Made by a program: the position numbers and the translations under genes. A stretch of DNA of 64,000 bases, taken from the NCBI RefSeq assembly GCF_001942465.1, contig NZ_MKJY01000222.1:102785-166784 (forward strand), in the 5' to 3' direction. Below, piece by piece: positions 26,158-35,067 of the stretch. The number at the start of each line of letters is the position of its first letter. The first letter of the stretch is position 1. Below the pieces are notes generated by a model. That model was not told the DNA's origin. It searched no databases and worked only from the letters and a program-made list of their open reading frames with translations. Origin of the DNA: Actinomadura sp. CNU-125 (GTDB lineage: Bacteria > Actinomycetota > Actinomycetes > Streptosporangiales > Streptosporangiaceae).

Positions 26158-26903
26158 CGCGCGGTCCAGCCGCCGTCCACGGCGATGGTCTGGCCGGTGA
26201 TGAAGCCGCCGGCGTCGCCCGCCAGGAGGAGCAGGGCGCCGTCGAGTTCCTCCAGGCGGCCGGGGCGGCGCATGGGCGTGTTGCGGCGGAGCCACGCCAT
26301 CGACTTCTCGTTGGCGAACATCTCCTCGGTCAGTTCGCTGGGGAACCAGCCGGGGGCGATGGCGTTGACGCGGACGTTCTCGTCGGCCCATTCCGCGCCG
26401 AGCTGGCGGGTGAGGTTGACGACGCCGCCCTTGGCCGCGCAGTAGGCCGCCTGGGTGACCGGCCACGAGGCGCCCAGGCCGCAGATCGAGGCGATGTTGA
26501 CGATGGAGCCGCCGCGGCCCCGCATGGTCTTCGCGGCCAGCACGCTCATCTCGAAGGTGGCGGTGAGGTCCACGTCGAGGGTGCGGCGGAAGTCCTCGAT
26601 CGCCACGTCGAACGCGGGCACCGGGTCGCCGAACCCCGCGGCGTTGACCAGGACGTGCGGGCCGCCGAGGTCGACCGCTTTCTCGACGACCCGCGCGCAG
26701 TCGGCGCTGGAGGTGACGTCGCAGGTCTGGGGGACGATCCGGTCGGATTCTTTCGCCAGTTCGTCGAGTTTCGACGCGCGGCGCGCCGCGGCGACCACGG
26801 TGGCGCCCGCCTCGGCGAGGACGTGGCACATGTGCCGTCCGATGCCGGACGACGCGCCGGTGACGATCGCCACGCGGTCGTCGAGCGAGAACAGCTTGCT
26901 CAT
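26154..26903 (-). CDS. short-chain dehydrogenase/reductase (3-hydroxyacyl-CoA DH or ketoreductase type)
   Basis: 249 residues. The Rossmann motif VTGASSGIG, NNAG-equivalent VNAAGFG, catalytic Ser in NIASICG and YCAAKGG (Tyr-x3-Lys) are in order, and FITGQTIAVDGGWTAR closes a classical SDR. It likely oxidises a 3-hydroxyacyl-CoA between the crotonase and thiolase steps; its gene overlaps both neighbours by 4 bp, supporting a beta-oxidation unit. The cofactor cannot be decided with certainty. Confidence 0.92.
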   Translation of the reverse strand: MSKLFSLDDRVAIVTGASSGIGRHMCHVLAEAGATVVAAARRASKLDELAKESDRIVPQTCDVTSSADCARVVEKAVDLGGPHVLVNAAGFGDPVPAFDVAIEDFRRTLDVDLTATFEMSVLAAKTMRGRGGSIVNIASICGLGASWPVTQAAYCAAKGGVVNLTRQLGAEWADENVRVNAIAPGWFPSELTEEMFANEKSMAWLRRNTPMRRPGRLEELDGALLLLAGDAGGFITGQTIAVDGGWTAR

Positions 26904-28108
26904 GACAGCCTCTCGATGATCGTCGCGTTGGCCATGCCGCCGCCCTCGCACATGGTCTGCAGTCCGTACCGCCCGCCGGTGCGTTCCAGTTCGTGGAGGA
27001 GGGTCGTCATGAGTTTGGCGCCGGACGCGCCGAGCGGGTGGCCCAGCGAGATGCCGCCGCCGTTGACGTTGAGTTTCTCCGTGTCGACGCCGAGTTCGCG
27101 CTGCCAGGCGAGGACGACCGGCGCGAACGCCTCGTTGACCTCGAAGAGGTCGATGTCGGCGGCGGTGAGGCCGGTGCGGGCGAGCACGTCGCGGGTGGCG
27201 GGGATCGGCGCGGTGAGCATGTCGACCGGGTCGTCGCCGACGACGGACATGCCCCGGATCGCCGCGCGGGGGGTGAGGTTCAGGCGTTCGGCGGTCGCGT
27301 CGCTCATGACGAGGACGGCGGCGGCGCCGTCCACGATCTGCGACGAGTTCCCGGCGGTCACCCGTCCGTCGGGGACGAACGCCGGCTTGAGCCCCCGCAG
27401 TGCTTCGGGGGACGTGGCGCGGATGCACTCGTCGGCGGTGAGCGTTCCGCCGGGCTCGGTGACCTCGCCGGTCTCGCGGTCGCGGACCTTCCGGGTCACC
27501 GGGACGATCTCGCGGGCGAACCGTCCGTCGGCGGTGGCGGCCGCCGCGCGTTCCTGGCTGAGGAGGCCGTAGGCGTCGAGTTCGCCGCGGGTCAGGTTCC
27601 AGCGGTCCACGACCAGTTCGGCGGAGATGCCCTGCGGGACGAGCCCGGGGGTCCCGTAGGAGACGCGTTCGGCGTACCGGGCCTGGACCTCGTCTCCGTA
27701 GACGGCCCTGATGTCGCCGCCGGGGGCGTTGGAGAACATCGGGACCGTGCTCATGCACTCGACGCCCGCCGCGACGACCACGTCCATGAAGCCGGACGCC
27801 ACGGCCTGCGCCGCGAAGTGGATCGCCTGCTGGGACGAGCCGCACTGGCGGTCCACGGTCGTGCCCGGCACCCGGGACGGCCAGCCGGCGGCGAGGACGG
27901 CGGTGCGCGCGATGTTGGTGCTCTGCGGGCCCACCTGGGTGACGCAGCCCATGATCACGTCGTTGACGGCCGCCGGGGAGATGCCGGTGCGCGCGGCGAG
28001 GGCCTTGAGCGTCTCGGCCGCCAGTTCGGCCGGATGCCAGCCCGACAGCGACCCGCCTTTCTTGCCCGCGGGGGTACGGACGGCGTCCACGATGACGGGA
28101 GTCGGCAC
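26900..28108 (-). CDS. acetyl-CoA acyltransferase (thiolase)
   Basis: 402 residues from GTG 28106-28108 with AAAGGA upstream. The nucleophile is in VDRQCGSSQQAIHF (about residue 91), NEAFAPVVLAWQ carries the conserved NEAF, and GGGISLGHPLGASGAK and CEGGGMANATI supply the active-site His and Cys. It cleaves 3-ketoacyl-CoA with CoA at the end of the proposed pathway. It overlaps the SDR gene by 4 bp and follows the acyl-CoA dehydrogenase by 11 bp. Confidence 0.95.
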   Translation of the reverse strand: MPTPVIVDAVRTPAGKKGGSLSGWHPAELAAETLKALAARTGISPAAVNDVIMGCVTQVGPQSTNIARTAVLAAGWPSRVPGTTVDRQCGSSQQAIHFAAQAVASGFMDVVVAAGVECMSTVPMFSNAPGGDIRAVYGDEVQARYAERVSYGTPGLVPQGISAELVVDRWNLTRGELDAYGLLSQERAAAATADGRFAREIVPVTRKVRDRETGEVTEPGGTLTADECIRATSPEALRGLKPAFVPDGRVTAGNSSQIVDGAAAVLVMSDATAERLNLTPRAAIRGMSVVGDDPVDMLTAPIPATRDVLARTGLTAADIDLFEVNEAFAPVVLAWQRELGVDTEKLNVNGGGISLGHPLGASGAKLMTTLLHELERTGGRYGLQTMCEGGGMANATIIERLS

Positions 28109-28119
28109 GGTATGTCCTT

Positions 28120-29244
28120 TCAAGGTCGGGAGGGGGCGTCCGGCCGCCCGGCCGGGACCCGGGTGAGCAGCGACAGGCATCCGGCGGTCACGGCGTCGTC
28201 CCGCAGCCGGGACGGGCGGCCGTCCATCGCCGCCGTCGCCCGCGCCCGCCGGAAGTACAGGTGGGCGTCGTGTTCCCAGGTGAACCCGATCCCGCCGTGC
28301 ACCTGGACGAGCGCGTCGGCGGCGTCCGTGAACGCGTCGGACGCTTCGGCCTTCGCCAGCAGGACGGACTGGTGGGCGGCGTCGCGGTCGGCGTCGGTGC
28401 CGGCCGAGTCGATCGCCTTGGCCGCCGCGAGGACGAGCGCGCGGGCCGCGGCGATCGCGATCGCGACCCGGGCGCAGCGGTGCTGGATCGCCTGGTAACC
28501 GCCGATGACCTGGCCGAACTGGGTCCGGATCTTGGCGTACCCGGTCATCTGGTCCAGGCAGCCCTGCGCGCCGCCGACCTGCTCGGCGGCGAGCAGCAGC
28601 CGGGCGACCTGCCGCAGTTCGTCCGCGGGTGCGGCCAGCACGGTCGCCGGGGCCGCCGTCAGGTCGAGGTCGGCGGGCCGGGCGGTCAGGTCGGCGGCCC
28701 GGACGGGACGGTGGGCGACCCCGTCGCCGTCCAGCCGGACGAGCACGGGGAGCGTGCCCTGCGGCGAGTCGGCCATCGTGAGCAGCAGACCGGCGGACAT
28801 GCCGTGGGTGACGGCGGGCACCAGGCCGGAGACGCGGCCGTCCGAGAGCGCCGCCCGGGGCCGCCGGGCGGCGAACGCCTGCGGGACGCCGATGATCGCG
28901 CTGCCGTCCAGGAGGTCCTCGGTGCCGTCCGGCAGGTCCGTGCCCTGCCGGTTCAGCACCCAGGCCGTCAGGACGGACGCGCACGCCGGGCCCGGGTAGA
29001 GGCGGGCGCCCGCCTCTTCGAGGGCCGAGGTCAGGTGGGCCAGGCCGAGGCCGAGGCCGCCCGCCGTTTCCGGGGCGGCCATGGCGACCAGGCCGACCTC
29101 GCCGGCCAGCGACTTCCAGCGGCCGCGGTCGAAGCCCGGGGCGGACGTGTCGTCGCGCAGCGATCGGGCCTCGTCGAGCCCGTCGGCGAAGTAGGCGCGC
29201 AGCGCCGACCTGACCTCGTCGGGGCTGAGCAGTTCCTCGGTCAC
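28120..29244 (-). CDS. acyl-CoA dehydrogenase family protein (short form)
   Basis: 374 residues from GTG 29242-29244, which overlaps the hydrolase stop. The C-terminal helical domain has KIRTQFGQVIGGYQAIQHRC, the FAD-contacting signature, and VHGGIGFTWEHDAHLYFRRA. The N-terminal and middle domains are short and Ala/Leu-rich. The length and absence of a clear catalytic Glu motif resemble the small subunit of heteromeric actinobacterial acyl-CoA dehydrogenases. The second dehydrogenase at 31561-32835 could be its partner, but they are not adjacent. Confidence 0.88.
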   Translation of the reverse strand: MTEELLSPDEVRSALRAYFADGLDEARSLRDDTSAPGFDRGRWKSLAGEVGLVAMAAPETAGGLGLGLAHLTSALEEAGARLYPGPACASVLTAWVLNRQGTDLPDGTEDLLDGSAIIGVPQAFAARRPRAALSDGRVSGLVPAVTHGMSAGLLLTMADSPQGTLPVLVRLDGDGVAHRPVRAADLTARPADLDLTAAPATVLAAPADELRQVARLLLAAEQVGGAQGCLDQMTGYAKIRTQFGQVIGGYQAIQHRCARVAIAIAAARALVLAAAKAIDSAGTDADRDAAHQSVLLAKAEASDAFTDAADALVQVHGGIGFTWEHDAHLYFRRARATAAMDGRPSRLRDDAVTAGCLSLLTRVPAGRPDAPSRP

Positions 29245-30422
29245 TTCGCCCAGCCTCGGTCGGCGAGCCAGCCGGTGATCGTGCCGACGGCTTCGGCGAG
29301 GTGCGGGCGCTGGTCCTTGCCCGAGTAGTAGTGGTTCGCGCCCTGGATGGTGCGCATGGTCTTGTCCTCGTGCCCGACCGCGTCGTAGAGCCGCCGCGTG
29401 TGGCTGGGCGTGCAGGCGTCGTCGGCGGAGTTGCCGATGACGAGCGTGGGGATCTCCAGGTCGGCGGCGCAGCGCAGGCCGTCGCCGTTCGCGTCGTCGT
29501 AGCTCCACTGCGACAGCCAGCTCCGCAGGGTGGAGAAGCGCGCCAGTCCCACCGGGCCCATGTTCACGATCTTGGGGTCGCCCAGGTAGCACCAGCCGGG
29601 ACGCCGGTCGTTGGGGTCGACGGCGGGGTCGAGCCAGCGCGGGTCGGCCATGGTGCCGTGGGTGACGAAGCCCCGCTCCTCCAGGGGGCGCCCGCTGCGG
29701 CGCAGGCCGTCCAGGGTCTCCTTGACCCACGCGGTGATCCGCCGGTTCCGGTCGATCTGGGCTCGGCGGTACCGCTGGAGGAACTCTTCGCTGTACGGGG
29801 CCCGGTTCGGGTTGTCGGGGTTGTAGAGGTCGAGTTCGGGGTCGCGCTTCTCGGGGTCGCGCTCGTCGAGGATGGAGGCGTCCATCCATTCGGTGAGCGT
29901 GCCGTGCCGGCTGATGTGCGCGGCCAGCAGCATCAGCCCGTCGGCCGGTTGCAGGCCGAGCTTGGTCAGGTCGGGCGCGTCACCGGCGGGGGTGTGCGTG
30001 ACGGTGGGCGACTGGGCCTGCTGCTGGTAGTACAGCGACAGGGAGCCGCCGCCGCTCCAGCCGCCGAGGATCACGTTGCGGTAGCCGAGCCGCTCGCGGG
30101 CGTCCCGGATGCAGGCGCCCAGGTCCTGGACGACCTTCTCCATGATGAGGGCGCTGTCCGTGCCGCGGTACCGGCTGTTGCAGTAGATGACGTGGTGCCC
30201 GGCCCGGGGCAGGGCGTTGGACATCGGCAGGTAGGCGCCGCCGCCGATCGGGTGCATGAACACGATGACGGTGTCGGACGGGACGTCGCGCGGCTTGAGC
30301 AGGTAGCTCTCCAGGACGACGTCTTCCACGACGCCGCCGTAGGTGTCCTGGAAGTCGGACTTGTCCTCGAAGACCACCAGGTACGGGATGCGGTCGTACT
30401 CGTGGCGGGTGGTGGTGCTCAT
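29241..30422 (-). CDS. large alpha/beta hydrolase, paired with the HGD-like cupin
   Basis: 393 residues, intact. VIVFMHPIGGGAYLPMSNAL is the oxyanion strand, LGGWSGGGSLSLYYQQ the Ser nucleophile elbow (GWSGG), ATHYY-like GANHYYSGKDQRPH the catalytic His region, with Asp probably in NSADDACTP. The middle holds a long insertion (about residues 140-290) with WLDPAVDPNDRRPGWCYLGD. It would hydrolyse a C-C, ester or lactone bond in a ring-cleavage product. Its gene overlaps the HGD-like gene by 4 bp, and the same pair recurs at 60527-62932. Confidence 0.85.
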   Translation of the reverse strand: MSTTTRHEYDRIPYLVVFEDKSDFQDTYGGVVEDVVLESYLLKPRDVPSDTVIVFMHPIGGGAYLPMSNALPRAGHHVIYCNSRYRGTDSALIMEKVVQDLGACIRDARERLGYRNVILGGWSGGGSLSLYYQQQAQSPTVTHTPAGDAPDLTKLGLQPADGLMLLAAHISRHGTLTEWMDASILDERDPEKRDPELDLYNPDNPNRAPYSEEFLQRYRRAQIDRNRRITAWVKETLDGLRRSGRPLEERGFVTHGTMADPRWLDPAVDPNDRRPGWCYLGDPKIVNMGPVGLARFSTLRSWLSQWSYDDANGDGLRCAADLEIPTLVIGNSADDACTPSHTRRLYDAVGHEDKTMRTIQGANHYYSGKDQRPHLAEAVGTITGWLADRGWAK

Positions 30423-31516
30423 GACTGCGCCTCCTTCTGTGCGGCGTCGAGAAGTTCCGGGGCGGGGACGAGCCGGCGCCGCGTGTCGATCGCGATGACC
30501 TTCCACTCCACGCGTTCGTCGACGTCGAAGCGGCGGCGCGACCGCTCGCGGGCGCGTTCGGGAATGCCGTGGTGGATGCCCTGCGGGACGTGCGAGATCA
30601 GGCCCTCGGGCATGTCCACGCCGAACACGTTGCCGCCGTGGTAGAACGCGATCTCGTCGTAGTCGACGTTGCGGTGGTACCAGGGGATGCGTTCGGTCCC
30701 GGGGACGCCCTCGGCCGGACGCGGCAGGAAGTTCATCACGTACACGCCGGTGGCCTGCATGAACAGGTGGACCGTGGGCGGCAGGTGGACGCTCTCGGAC
30801 GTGATGACGTCGTAGTCGTCGATGTTGAACGTGAAGGCGAAGTTGTCGCCGCGCCAGCCTTCGGCGTCCAGCGGGTGGTTCGGGGTGAACAGCGACGTCC
30901 GGCCGCCGAGGTGGCGCAGCCGGATCTCGTGCTCGTCGCGCCGCGGCTCCTCGAAAACCTCCGGCTCGGGGACGGTGATCAGGGCGGGGTCGTACGGGAA
31001 GTACCGGCCGTTCGAACCCGCCGCTGGCACCCGGAACTCCTCCCGCGCCTCGACGACGAGCAGGTGCGACGGACCGTCCGGGACCTGCCGGTACGTGGTC
31101 GACTTCGGCAGGTAGACGTAGTCGCCCGGACGGTACGGCAGGCGGCCGAACTCCGTCTCGAAGTGTCCGGTGCCGCGATGGACGAAGACGAGTTCGTCCC
31201 CGTCGACGTTGCGCTCGTAGAACGGCGCGGCCTGCGTGCGGCGGCTGAGCAGGATGCGGCAGTCGTCGTTGGCGAACAGCGGCATCGGTTCCCCGGCGGC
31301 GTCGTGGAGGTCGCCGGGTTCGAGGGTGCCGGTCAGGACGTCCAGCGGCCGCAGGTCGCCCTCGACGCGGTATCTGGACGGGTCGTTGCGGCGGTAGAAG
31401 AAGGTGGTGCGGCCGGTGAAACCGGACCTGCCCATCTCGTCTTCTTTCAGCCCATCGAGGTCGCGGTGGACTTGCCGCGGGGTGGTTCCCTTGCGCAGTT
31501 GAATGAAGGATTCCAT
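30419..31516 (-). CDS. homogentisate 1,2-dioxygenase-like cupin
   Basis: 365 residues, a two-domain cupin. ERNVDGDELVFVHRGTGHFE and RPGDYVYLPKSTTYRQV are in the N-terminal cupin; HRNVDYDEIAFYHGGNVFG and LISHVPQGIHHGIPERAR carry candidate Fe(II) ligands (His, Glu, His) in the C-terminal cupin, as in HmgA. True homogentisate dioxygenases are about 380-440 residues and more conserved, so a related hydroquinone-type ring-cleavage substrate is plausible. It is the first gene of a tight operon with hydrolase, dehydrogenase, thiolase, SDR and crotonase genes. Confidence 0.75.
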   Translation of the reverse strand: MESFIQLRKGTTPRQVHRDLDGLKEDEMGRSGFTGRTTFFYRRNDPSRYRVEGDLRPLDVLTGTLEPGDLHDAAGEPMPLFANDDCRILLSRRTQAAPFYERNVDGDELVFVHRGTGHFETEFGRLPYRPGDYVYLPKSTTYRQVPDGPSHLLVVEAREEFRVPAAGSNGRYFPYDPALITVPEPEVFEEPRRDEHEIRLRHLGGRTSLFTPNHPLDAEGWRGDNFAFTFNIDDYDVITSESVHLPPTVHLFMQATGVYVMNFLPRPAEGVPGTERIPWYHRNVDYDEIAFYHGGNVFGVDMPEGLISHVPQGIHHGIPERARERSRRRFDVDERVEWKVIAIDTRRRLVPAPELLDAAQKEAQS

Positions 31517-31543
31517 CGTGTGCCGTCCTTTGGGCCCGTTCGG

Positions 31544-31573
31544 ATTCAGGCCGGTCGCATTCAGGCCGGTCGC
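31544..31573. repeat. 15-bp tandem duplication
   Basis: ATTCAGGCCGGTCGC occurs twice in perfect tandem (31544-31558, 31559-31573), spanning the stop of the acyl-CoA dehydrogenase gene at 31561 and the spacer to the cupin gene. It looks like a replication-slippage duplication. Confidence 0.8.
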
Positions 31574-32835
31574 GTCGCGGCGGGGCGTGGCGGCCGGGGC
31601 AGGCCGAGGCCGCGCTGGGCGATGATGTTGAGCTGGATCTCGTCGGTGCCGCCCGCGATGTGCAGCGCCGGGGCCCCGAGGACGAACTCCGACCAGGCGT
31701 AGGTGTCGGGCTCCCCGGCGTCGGTGAACGCGTCCTCGCCGAGGACCTCGGCGGCGAGCGCCGCGATCTCGTCGACGGCCCGGGTCATGAGCATCTTCAG
31801 CACCGATCCCGACACCGGCGCGAGCCCGTGGCCCCACGAACCGTCCGGCAGTTCGGCCGCGGCCCGCATGGCGGTGACGGCGGCGACCGTCCGGGCGATC
31901 TGCGGGCGGTGGACGGGGTCGGCGGCGGCCTTCAGCCGCTCGGCCAGCGCAACGAGCCGTTCCAGCACGTACGGGCTGACGGGGCCGTCGTCGCCGGTCA
32001 TGGTCTCGCGCTCGCTGCCGAGGCTGGTGCCCGCGACCCGCCAGCCCTCGCCGACGCCGCCGACGCGGTGCGCGTCGGGGACTCGCACGCCGTCGAGGAA
32101 GACCTCGTTGAACGCGGAGCCGCCGGTCATCTGCCGGATCGGGCGGACGGTGACGCCGGGGGCGCGCATGTCCACCAGGAACATCGTCAGCCCGCCGTGC
32201 TTGGCGGCCGACGGGTCGGTGCGCACCAGCGCCTCGCCCACGTCCGCCAGGTGGCCCATCGACGTCCACACCTTCTGGCCGGACAGGATCCAGTCGTCGC
32301 CGTCCCGGACGGCCCGGGTGGTGACGCCCGCCAGGTCCGAGCCGGCGCCCGGTTCGGAGAACAGCTGGCAGCCGATGATGTCGGCGCGGTAGAGCGCGGG
32401 CAGGATCCGCCGCCGCAGTTCGGTCGTGCCGTGCGCGTCGAGCGCGGGCGCGACGATGTGCAGCCCGACGAACAGCATCTCCCGGGACGGGAAGCCCAGC
32501 TCGCCGAGCAGGTCGTCGACGACCCGGTCGTGCTCGCGGCCGAGGCCGCGCCCGCCGCAGTCGGCGGGGCCGCTCGGCCAGGCGAGCCCGGCGTCGAACA
32601 GCCGCGCCTGCAGCTCCCGGGCCCGCTTGACCTGGTGCTCGTACCCTTCGCCCAGTTCCTCGACGGCGGCGATCCGGTCGGACGAGCGGCGCCGTTCGGC
32701 GAGCCCGGCGTCGGCGAACTCGCCCGCGATCGACCGCAGGAAACGCTCGGCCTCGGCGCGGAAGGCGTCCACGCCGACCGGGCCGGTGGAGTCGGTGGGG
32801 TCGGTGGGGTCGGTGGAGTCGTCAGTACTCGGCAC
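31561..32835 (-). CDS. acyl-CoA dehydrogenase (large form)
   Basis: 424 residues from GTG 32833-32835. SEPGAGSDLAGVTTRAVRDG is the conserved middle-domain signature, ILSGQKVWTSMGHLADVG the FAD/substrate strand, and HIAGGTDEIQLNIIAQRGLG the C-terminal signature. It desaturates an acyl-CoA at the alpha-beta bond using FAD. The N-terminus carries a low-complexity Asp-Ser/Pro-Thr stretch from a 9-bp tandem repeat. It lies 4 bp downstream of the HpaB-type hydroxylase gene. Confidence 0.95.
   Translation of the reverse strand: MPSTDDSTDPTDPTDSTGPVGVDAFRAEAERFLRSIAGEFADAGLAERRRSSDRIAAVEELGEGYEHQVKRARELQARLFDAGLAWPSGPADCGGRGLGREHDRVVDDLLGELGFPSREMLFVGLHIVAPALDAHGTTELRRRILPALYRADIIGCQLFSEPGAGSDLAGVTTRAVRDGDDWILSGQKVWTSMGHLADVGEALVRTDPSAAKHGGLTMFLVDMRAPGVTVRPIRQMTGGSAFNEVFLDGVRVPDAHRVGGVGEGWRVAGTSLGSERETMTGDDGPVSPYVLERLVALAERLKAAADPVHRPQIARTVAAVTAMRAAAELPDGSWGHGLAPVSGSVLKMLMTRAVDEIAALAAEVLGEDAFTDAGEPDTYAWSEFVLGAPALHIAGGTDEIQLNIIAQRGLGLPRPPRPAATRPA
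32785..32820. repeat. 9-bp tandem repeat, four copies
   Basis: GGTGG(A/G)GTC repeated four times encodes DST/DPT units near the N-terminus of the large acyl-CoA dehydrogenase. It lies outside the catalytic fold and is likely length-variable between strains. Confidence 0.8.
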
Positions 32836-32839
32836 GGGC

Positions 32840-34222
32840 TCAGTCCTTCGCGAGGCCGGCGAGCTTGAGGGCGAGGGCCTTGGCGTCGTCCATCGGGTAG
32901 TGCTTGCGCGCGACGAGGCGCTGCGCGTAGAGCCCGCCTCCGGACTGCAGCATGGTGACGAGCTGCCAGCCGCCGTACGCGTCGGCGGTGAAGTCGCGGA
33001 TCGCGTGGAAGAGGCGGGTGCGGTACTCGCCGTCGACGCCGTCCTTGGTCCGCATGTACTTGCGGATGAAGGGGCCGACTTCCGCGTGCTCCAGGTCGCT
33101 GATGGACGGGGCGGTGACGATCGCGCCGCCGCCGATGTCGTGCAGGTGCCGGATCATCGTGCTGAACTCGGCGGCGCCGTAGTGCTTCGCGGCGTTGGTG
33201 AACAGTTCGCTGGGGAAGTACCAGCCCTCGGGGCTCGCCTCGGCGTTGGCGATGGCCGCCTCCAGCGAGCCGCGCACCAGCGTGGCGTACATGACCATCT
33301 CGGCGATCTTCTCGCGGACGTGCGAGACGCGTTCGGTGCCGTTCGCCTCGGCGATGAGCTGCGCGAGTCCCACCAGGGTGTCGCCGTACTCGGCCAGGTG
33401 CGCGGTCCCGCCGAGGCGCTCCCACAGGCCGAGGGAGTGCGCGAACGTCGCCGAGTGCTCGATCTCCCCGGCGAGGAACACGCGCTCGTTGGGGACGAAG
33501 ACGTCGTCGAGGATGACGAAGCCTTCCGGCATGTTGTGCCGGGAGCTGACGGGGAAGTCCGCCTCCCGCTCGCGCGGCGCGTAGCTGGTGTTGACGATCG
33601 TCACGCCCGGGGCGTTCACCGGGATGGCGCAGGCGACCGCCCAGTCCTCCTCGCCCGGCTTCATGTTCTTGGTCGGCATCACCACCAGCTCGTGGCTCAC
33701 CGCCGCCGAGGAGATGTGCAGCTTCGCGCCCCGCACCACGATGCCGTCCGGGCGGCGCTCGACGATCCGGGTGTAGACGTCCGGGTCCTCCTGGGCGCTC
33801 GGGGGGAGCCGCCGGTCGCCCTTGGCGTCGGTGATCGCCTGCACGCAGCGCAGGTCGTTGTTCTTGCAGTGGGCGAAGTAGTCCTCGATCCGCCGCGCGT
33901 ACTCGGGGTTCGCGGGGCGGATCCGGGCGGCCGCGGTGAGCAGCGCCAGCAGGCCCTGGGAGGTGGTCACGGTGACCATGTCCCAGTGCAGGAGCAGTTC
34001 CAGGATGTCTTTCAGTTCCGTGGGACTGTGCGGAATCTGGAAGTAGGGTCCGCTCGCGTCGTCCCCCGGCCGGTGGTGCCGGTCGTATCCCTCGCCCACG
34101 AGCTTGAGGGCGGTGGCGAACTGCGGATGGTCCGCCAGGTCCTTGACGTACTCGCCTTCGGCGACGATCCGCCTGCCGTCGTCGAGTGAGGCGAGGTACT
34201 CCTCCCCGGTCATCATCGCCAT
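32840..34222 (-). CDS. HpaB-type flavin-dependent aromatic hydroxylase
   Basis: 460 residues from ATG 34220-34222 (MAMMTGEEYLASLDDGRRIV); the ORF extends to 34282 without support. The family hallmark segments are GDRRLPPSAQEDPDVYTRIV, LHISSAAVSHELVVMPTKNM, FVPNERVFLAGEIEHSATF and RMIRH-like TMIRHLHDIGGGAIVTAPS. It belongs to the 4-hydroxyphenylacetate 3-hydroxylase large-component family, which uses FADH2 from a separate reductase to hydroxylate phenols; a reductase gene is at 36851-37405. It is divergent from a TetR gene, with a palindromic operator candidate between. Confidence 0.9.
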   Translation of the reverse strand: MAMMTGEEYLASLDDGRRIVAEGEYVKDLADHPQFATALKLVGEGYDRHHRPGDDASGPYFQIPHSPTELKDILELLLHWDMVTVTTSQGLLALLTAAARIRPANPEYARRIEDYFAHCKNNDLRCVQAITDAKGDRRLPPSAQEDPDVYTRIVERRPDGIVVRGAKLHISSAAVSHELVVMPTKNMKPGEEDWAVACAIPVNAPGVTIVNTSYAPREREADFPVSSRHNMPEGFVILDDVFVPNERVFLAGEIEHSATFAHSLGLWERLGGTAHLAEYGDTLVGLAQLIAEANGTERVSHVREKIAEMVMYATLVRGSLEAAIANAEASPEGWYFPSELFTNAAKHYGAAEFSTMIRHLHDIGGGAIVTAPSISDLEHAEVGPFIRKYMRTKDGVDGEYRTRLFHAIRDFTADAYGGWQLVTMLQSGGGLYAQRLVARKHYPMDDAKALALKLAGLAKD

Positions 34223-34290
34223 CGGTGCGTCCCTTCGGGTGTGGCGGTTCGGTGGCGCGGCGGGCCGACGCCGCTTCCTCAATACTGATG

Positions 34291-34306
34291 CTAAATTCAG
34301 TTTTAG
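34291..34306. promoter_or_regulatory. TetR operator candidate A
   Basis: CTAAATTCAGTTTTAG, a near-palindrome with CTAAA/TTTAG-type arms, stands out as AT-rich in GC-rich DNA, between the divergent HpaB-type gene (34222) and TetR gene (34408). Variants recur at 36765, 37445, 40773, 43044 and 43180. Confidence 0.6.
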
Positions 34307-34407
34307 TCAACGTGTCGGAGCGGCGCGCTGAATGCGGCATCACTTAGACTCGGTCGCTCCACCACGCGCGGGAGCCGACGTCCCGCCGTCATCAGGAGGG
34401 TTGGAGG

Positions 34408-35025
34408 ATGACCACGAGGCCGCCCACGCCGAAGGGACAGCGGACCGAGGCGGCGTTCCTCGAAGCCGCGCGGAAGGTCTTCGCCGAACAGGGCTACTTC
34501 AACGCGAAGATCGCCGACATCGCCGCGGCCGCGGGCAAGTCTCCGGGCTCGTTCTACAACTACTACGAGAACAAGGAAGAGCTGCTCCAGGCGCTGCTGA
34601 AGCAGTTCTCGCTGGAGGTTCTCGAGAACTCGTTCCGCGACCAGAGCGACGACCCGATGGAGGGCATCCGCGCCGCCGTCCGGGCGTACTGGACCACCTA
34701 CCGCAAGTACCTCGCGGAGATGGTGGGCGTGTTCCAGATGTCCATGACGGACGAGGCGTTCGCCGAACGGTGGCGGGAGCATCGCGCCATCGGCATCCGC
34801 GTGGTGCGGGCGGGGATCAGGAACGCCGAGAAGTCGGGCCACCCGGCCGGAGTCGCGCCCGGGCTGCTCGCCTCGGCGATCGTCTCGACGCTGGAGTCGT
34901 TCTGCTGGGTCTGGCTCGCGGCGGGCGGCGACACCGACGTGGACGCCCCGGACGAGGAAGCCGCCATCGAGACGCTCAGCCTGCTCTGGTACCGCACGGT
35001 CTACCACCGAAGCCCCGGGGAGTGA
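34408..35025 (+). CDS. TetR-family regulator, copy 1
   Basis: 205 residues; the ATG follows AGGAGGGTTGGAGG. The N-terminal HTH has TEAAFLEAARKVFAEQGYFN and ADIAAAAGKSPGSFYNYYEN. It is strongly similar over its full length to the TetR protein at 40056-40706 (shared VFQMSMTD, STLESFCWVW and LLWYRTV-type segments). The effector domain (residues 70-200) probably binds an acyl-CoA or aromatic ligand. The nearby CTAAATTCAGTTTTAG site suggests autoregulation and control of the divergent catabolic operon. Confidence 0.93.
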   Translation: MTTRPPTPKGQRTEAAFLEAARKVFAEQGYFNAKIADIAAAAGKSPGSFYNYYENKEELLQALLKQFSLEVLENSFRDQSDDPMEGIRAAVRAYWTTYRKYLAEMVGVFQMSMTDEAFAERWREHRAIGIRVVRAGIRNAEKSGHPAGVAPGLLASAIVSTLESFCWVWLAAGGDTDVDAPDEEAAIETLSLLWYRTVYHRSPGE

Positions 35026-35036
35026 CCCCCGGGGCT
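35011..35036. terminator. hairpin terminator overlapping the TetR stop codon
   Basis: AGCCCCGGGG (35011-35020) pairs perfectly with CCCCGGGGCT (35027-35036); the TetR TGA lies in the loop. It separates the convergent TetR and CoA-ligase genes. Confidence 0.65.
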
Positions 35037-35067
35037 CGTCCGCGCCGTTAGCGGTTCAGGGTTCGGG

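Noticed and set aside
30419..31516. Calling this gene hmgA
   Set aside because: The cupin pattern fits the family, but sequence and length differ from canonical HmgA, and the more typical family member is at 60527-61758; a gene symbol would overstate the evidence.
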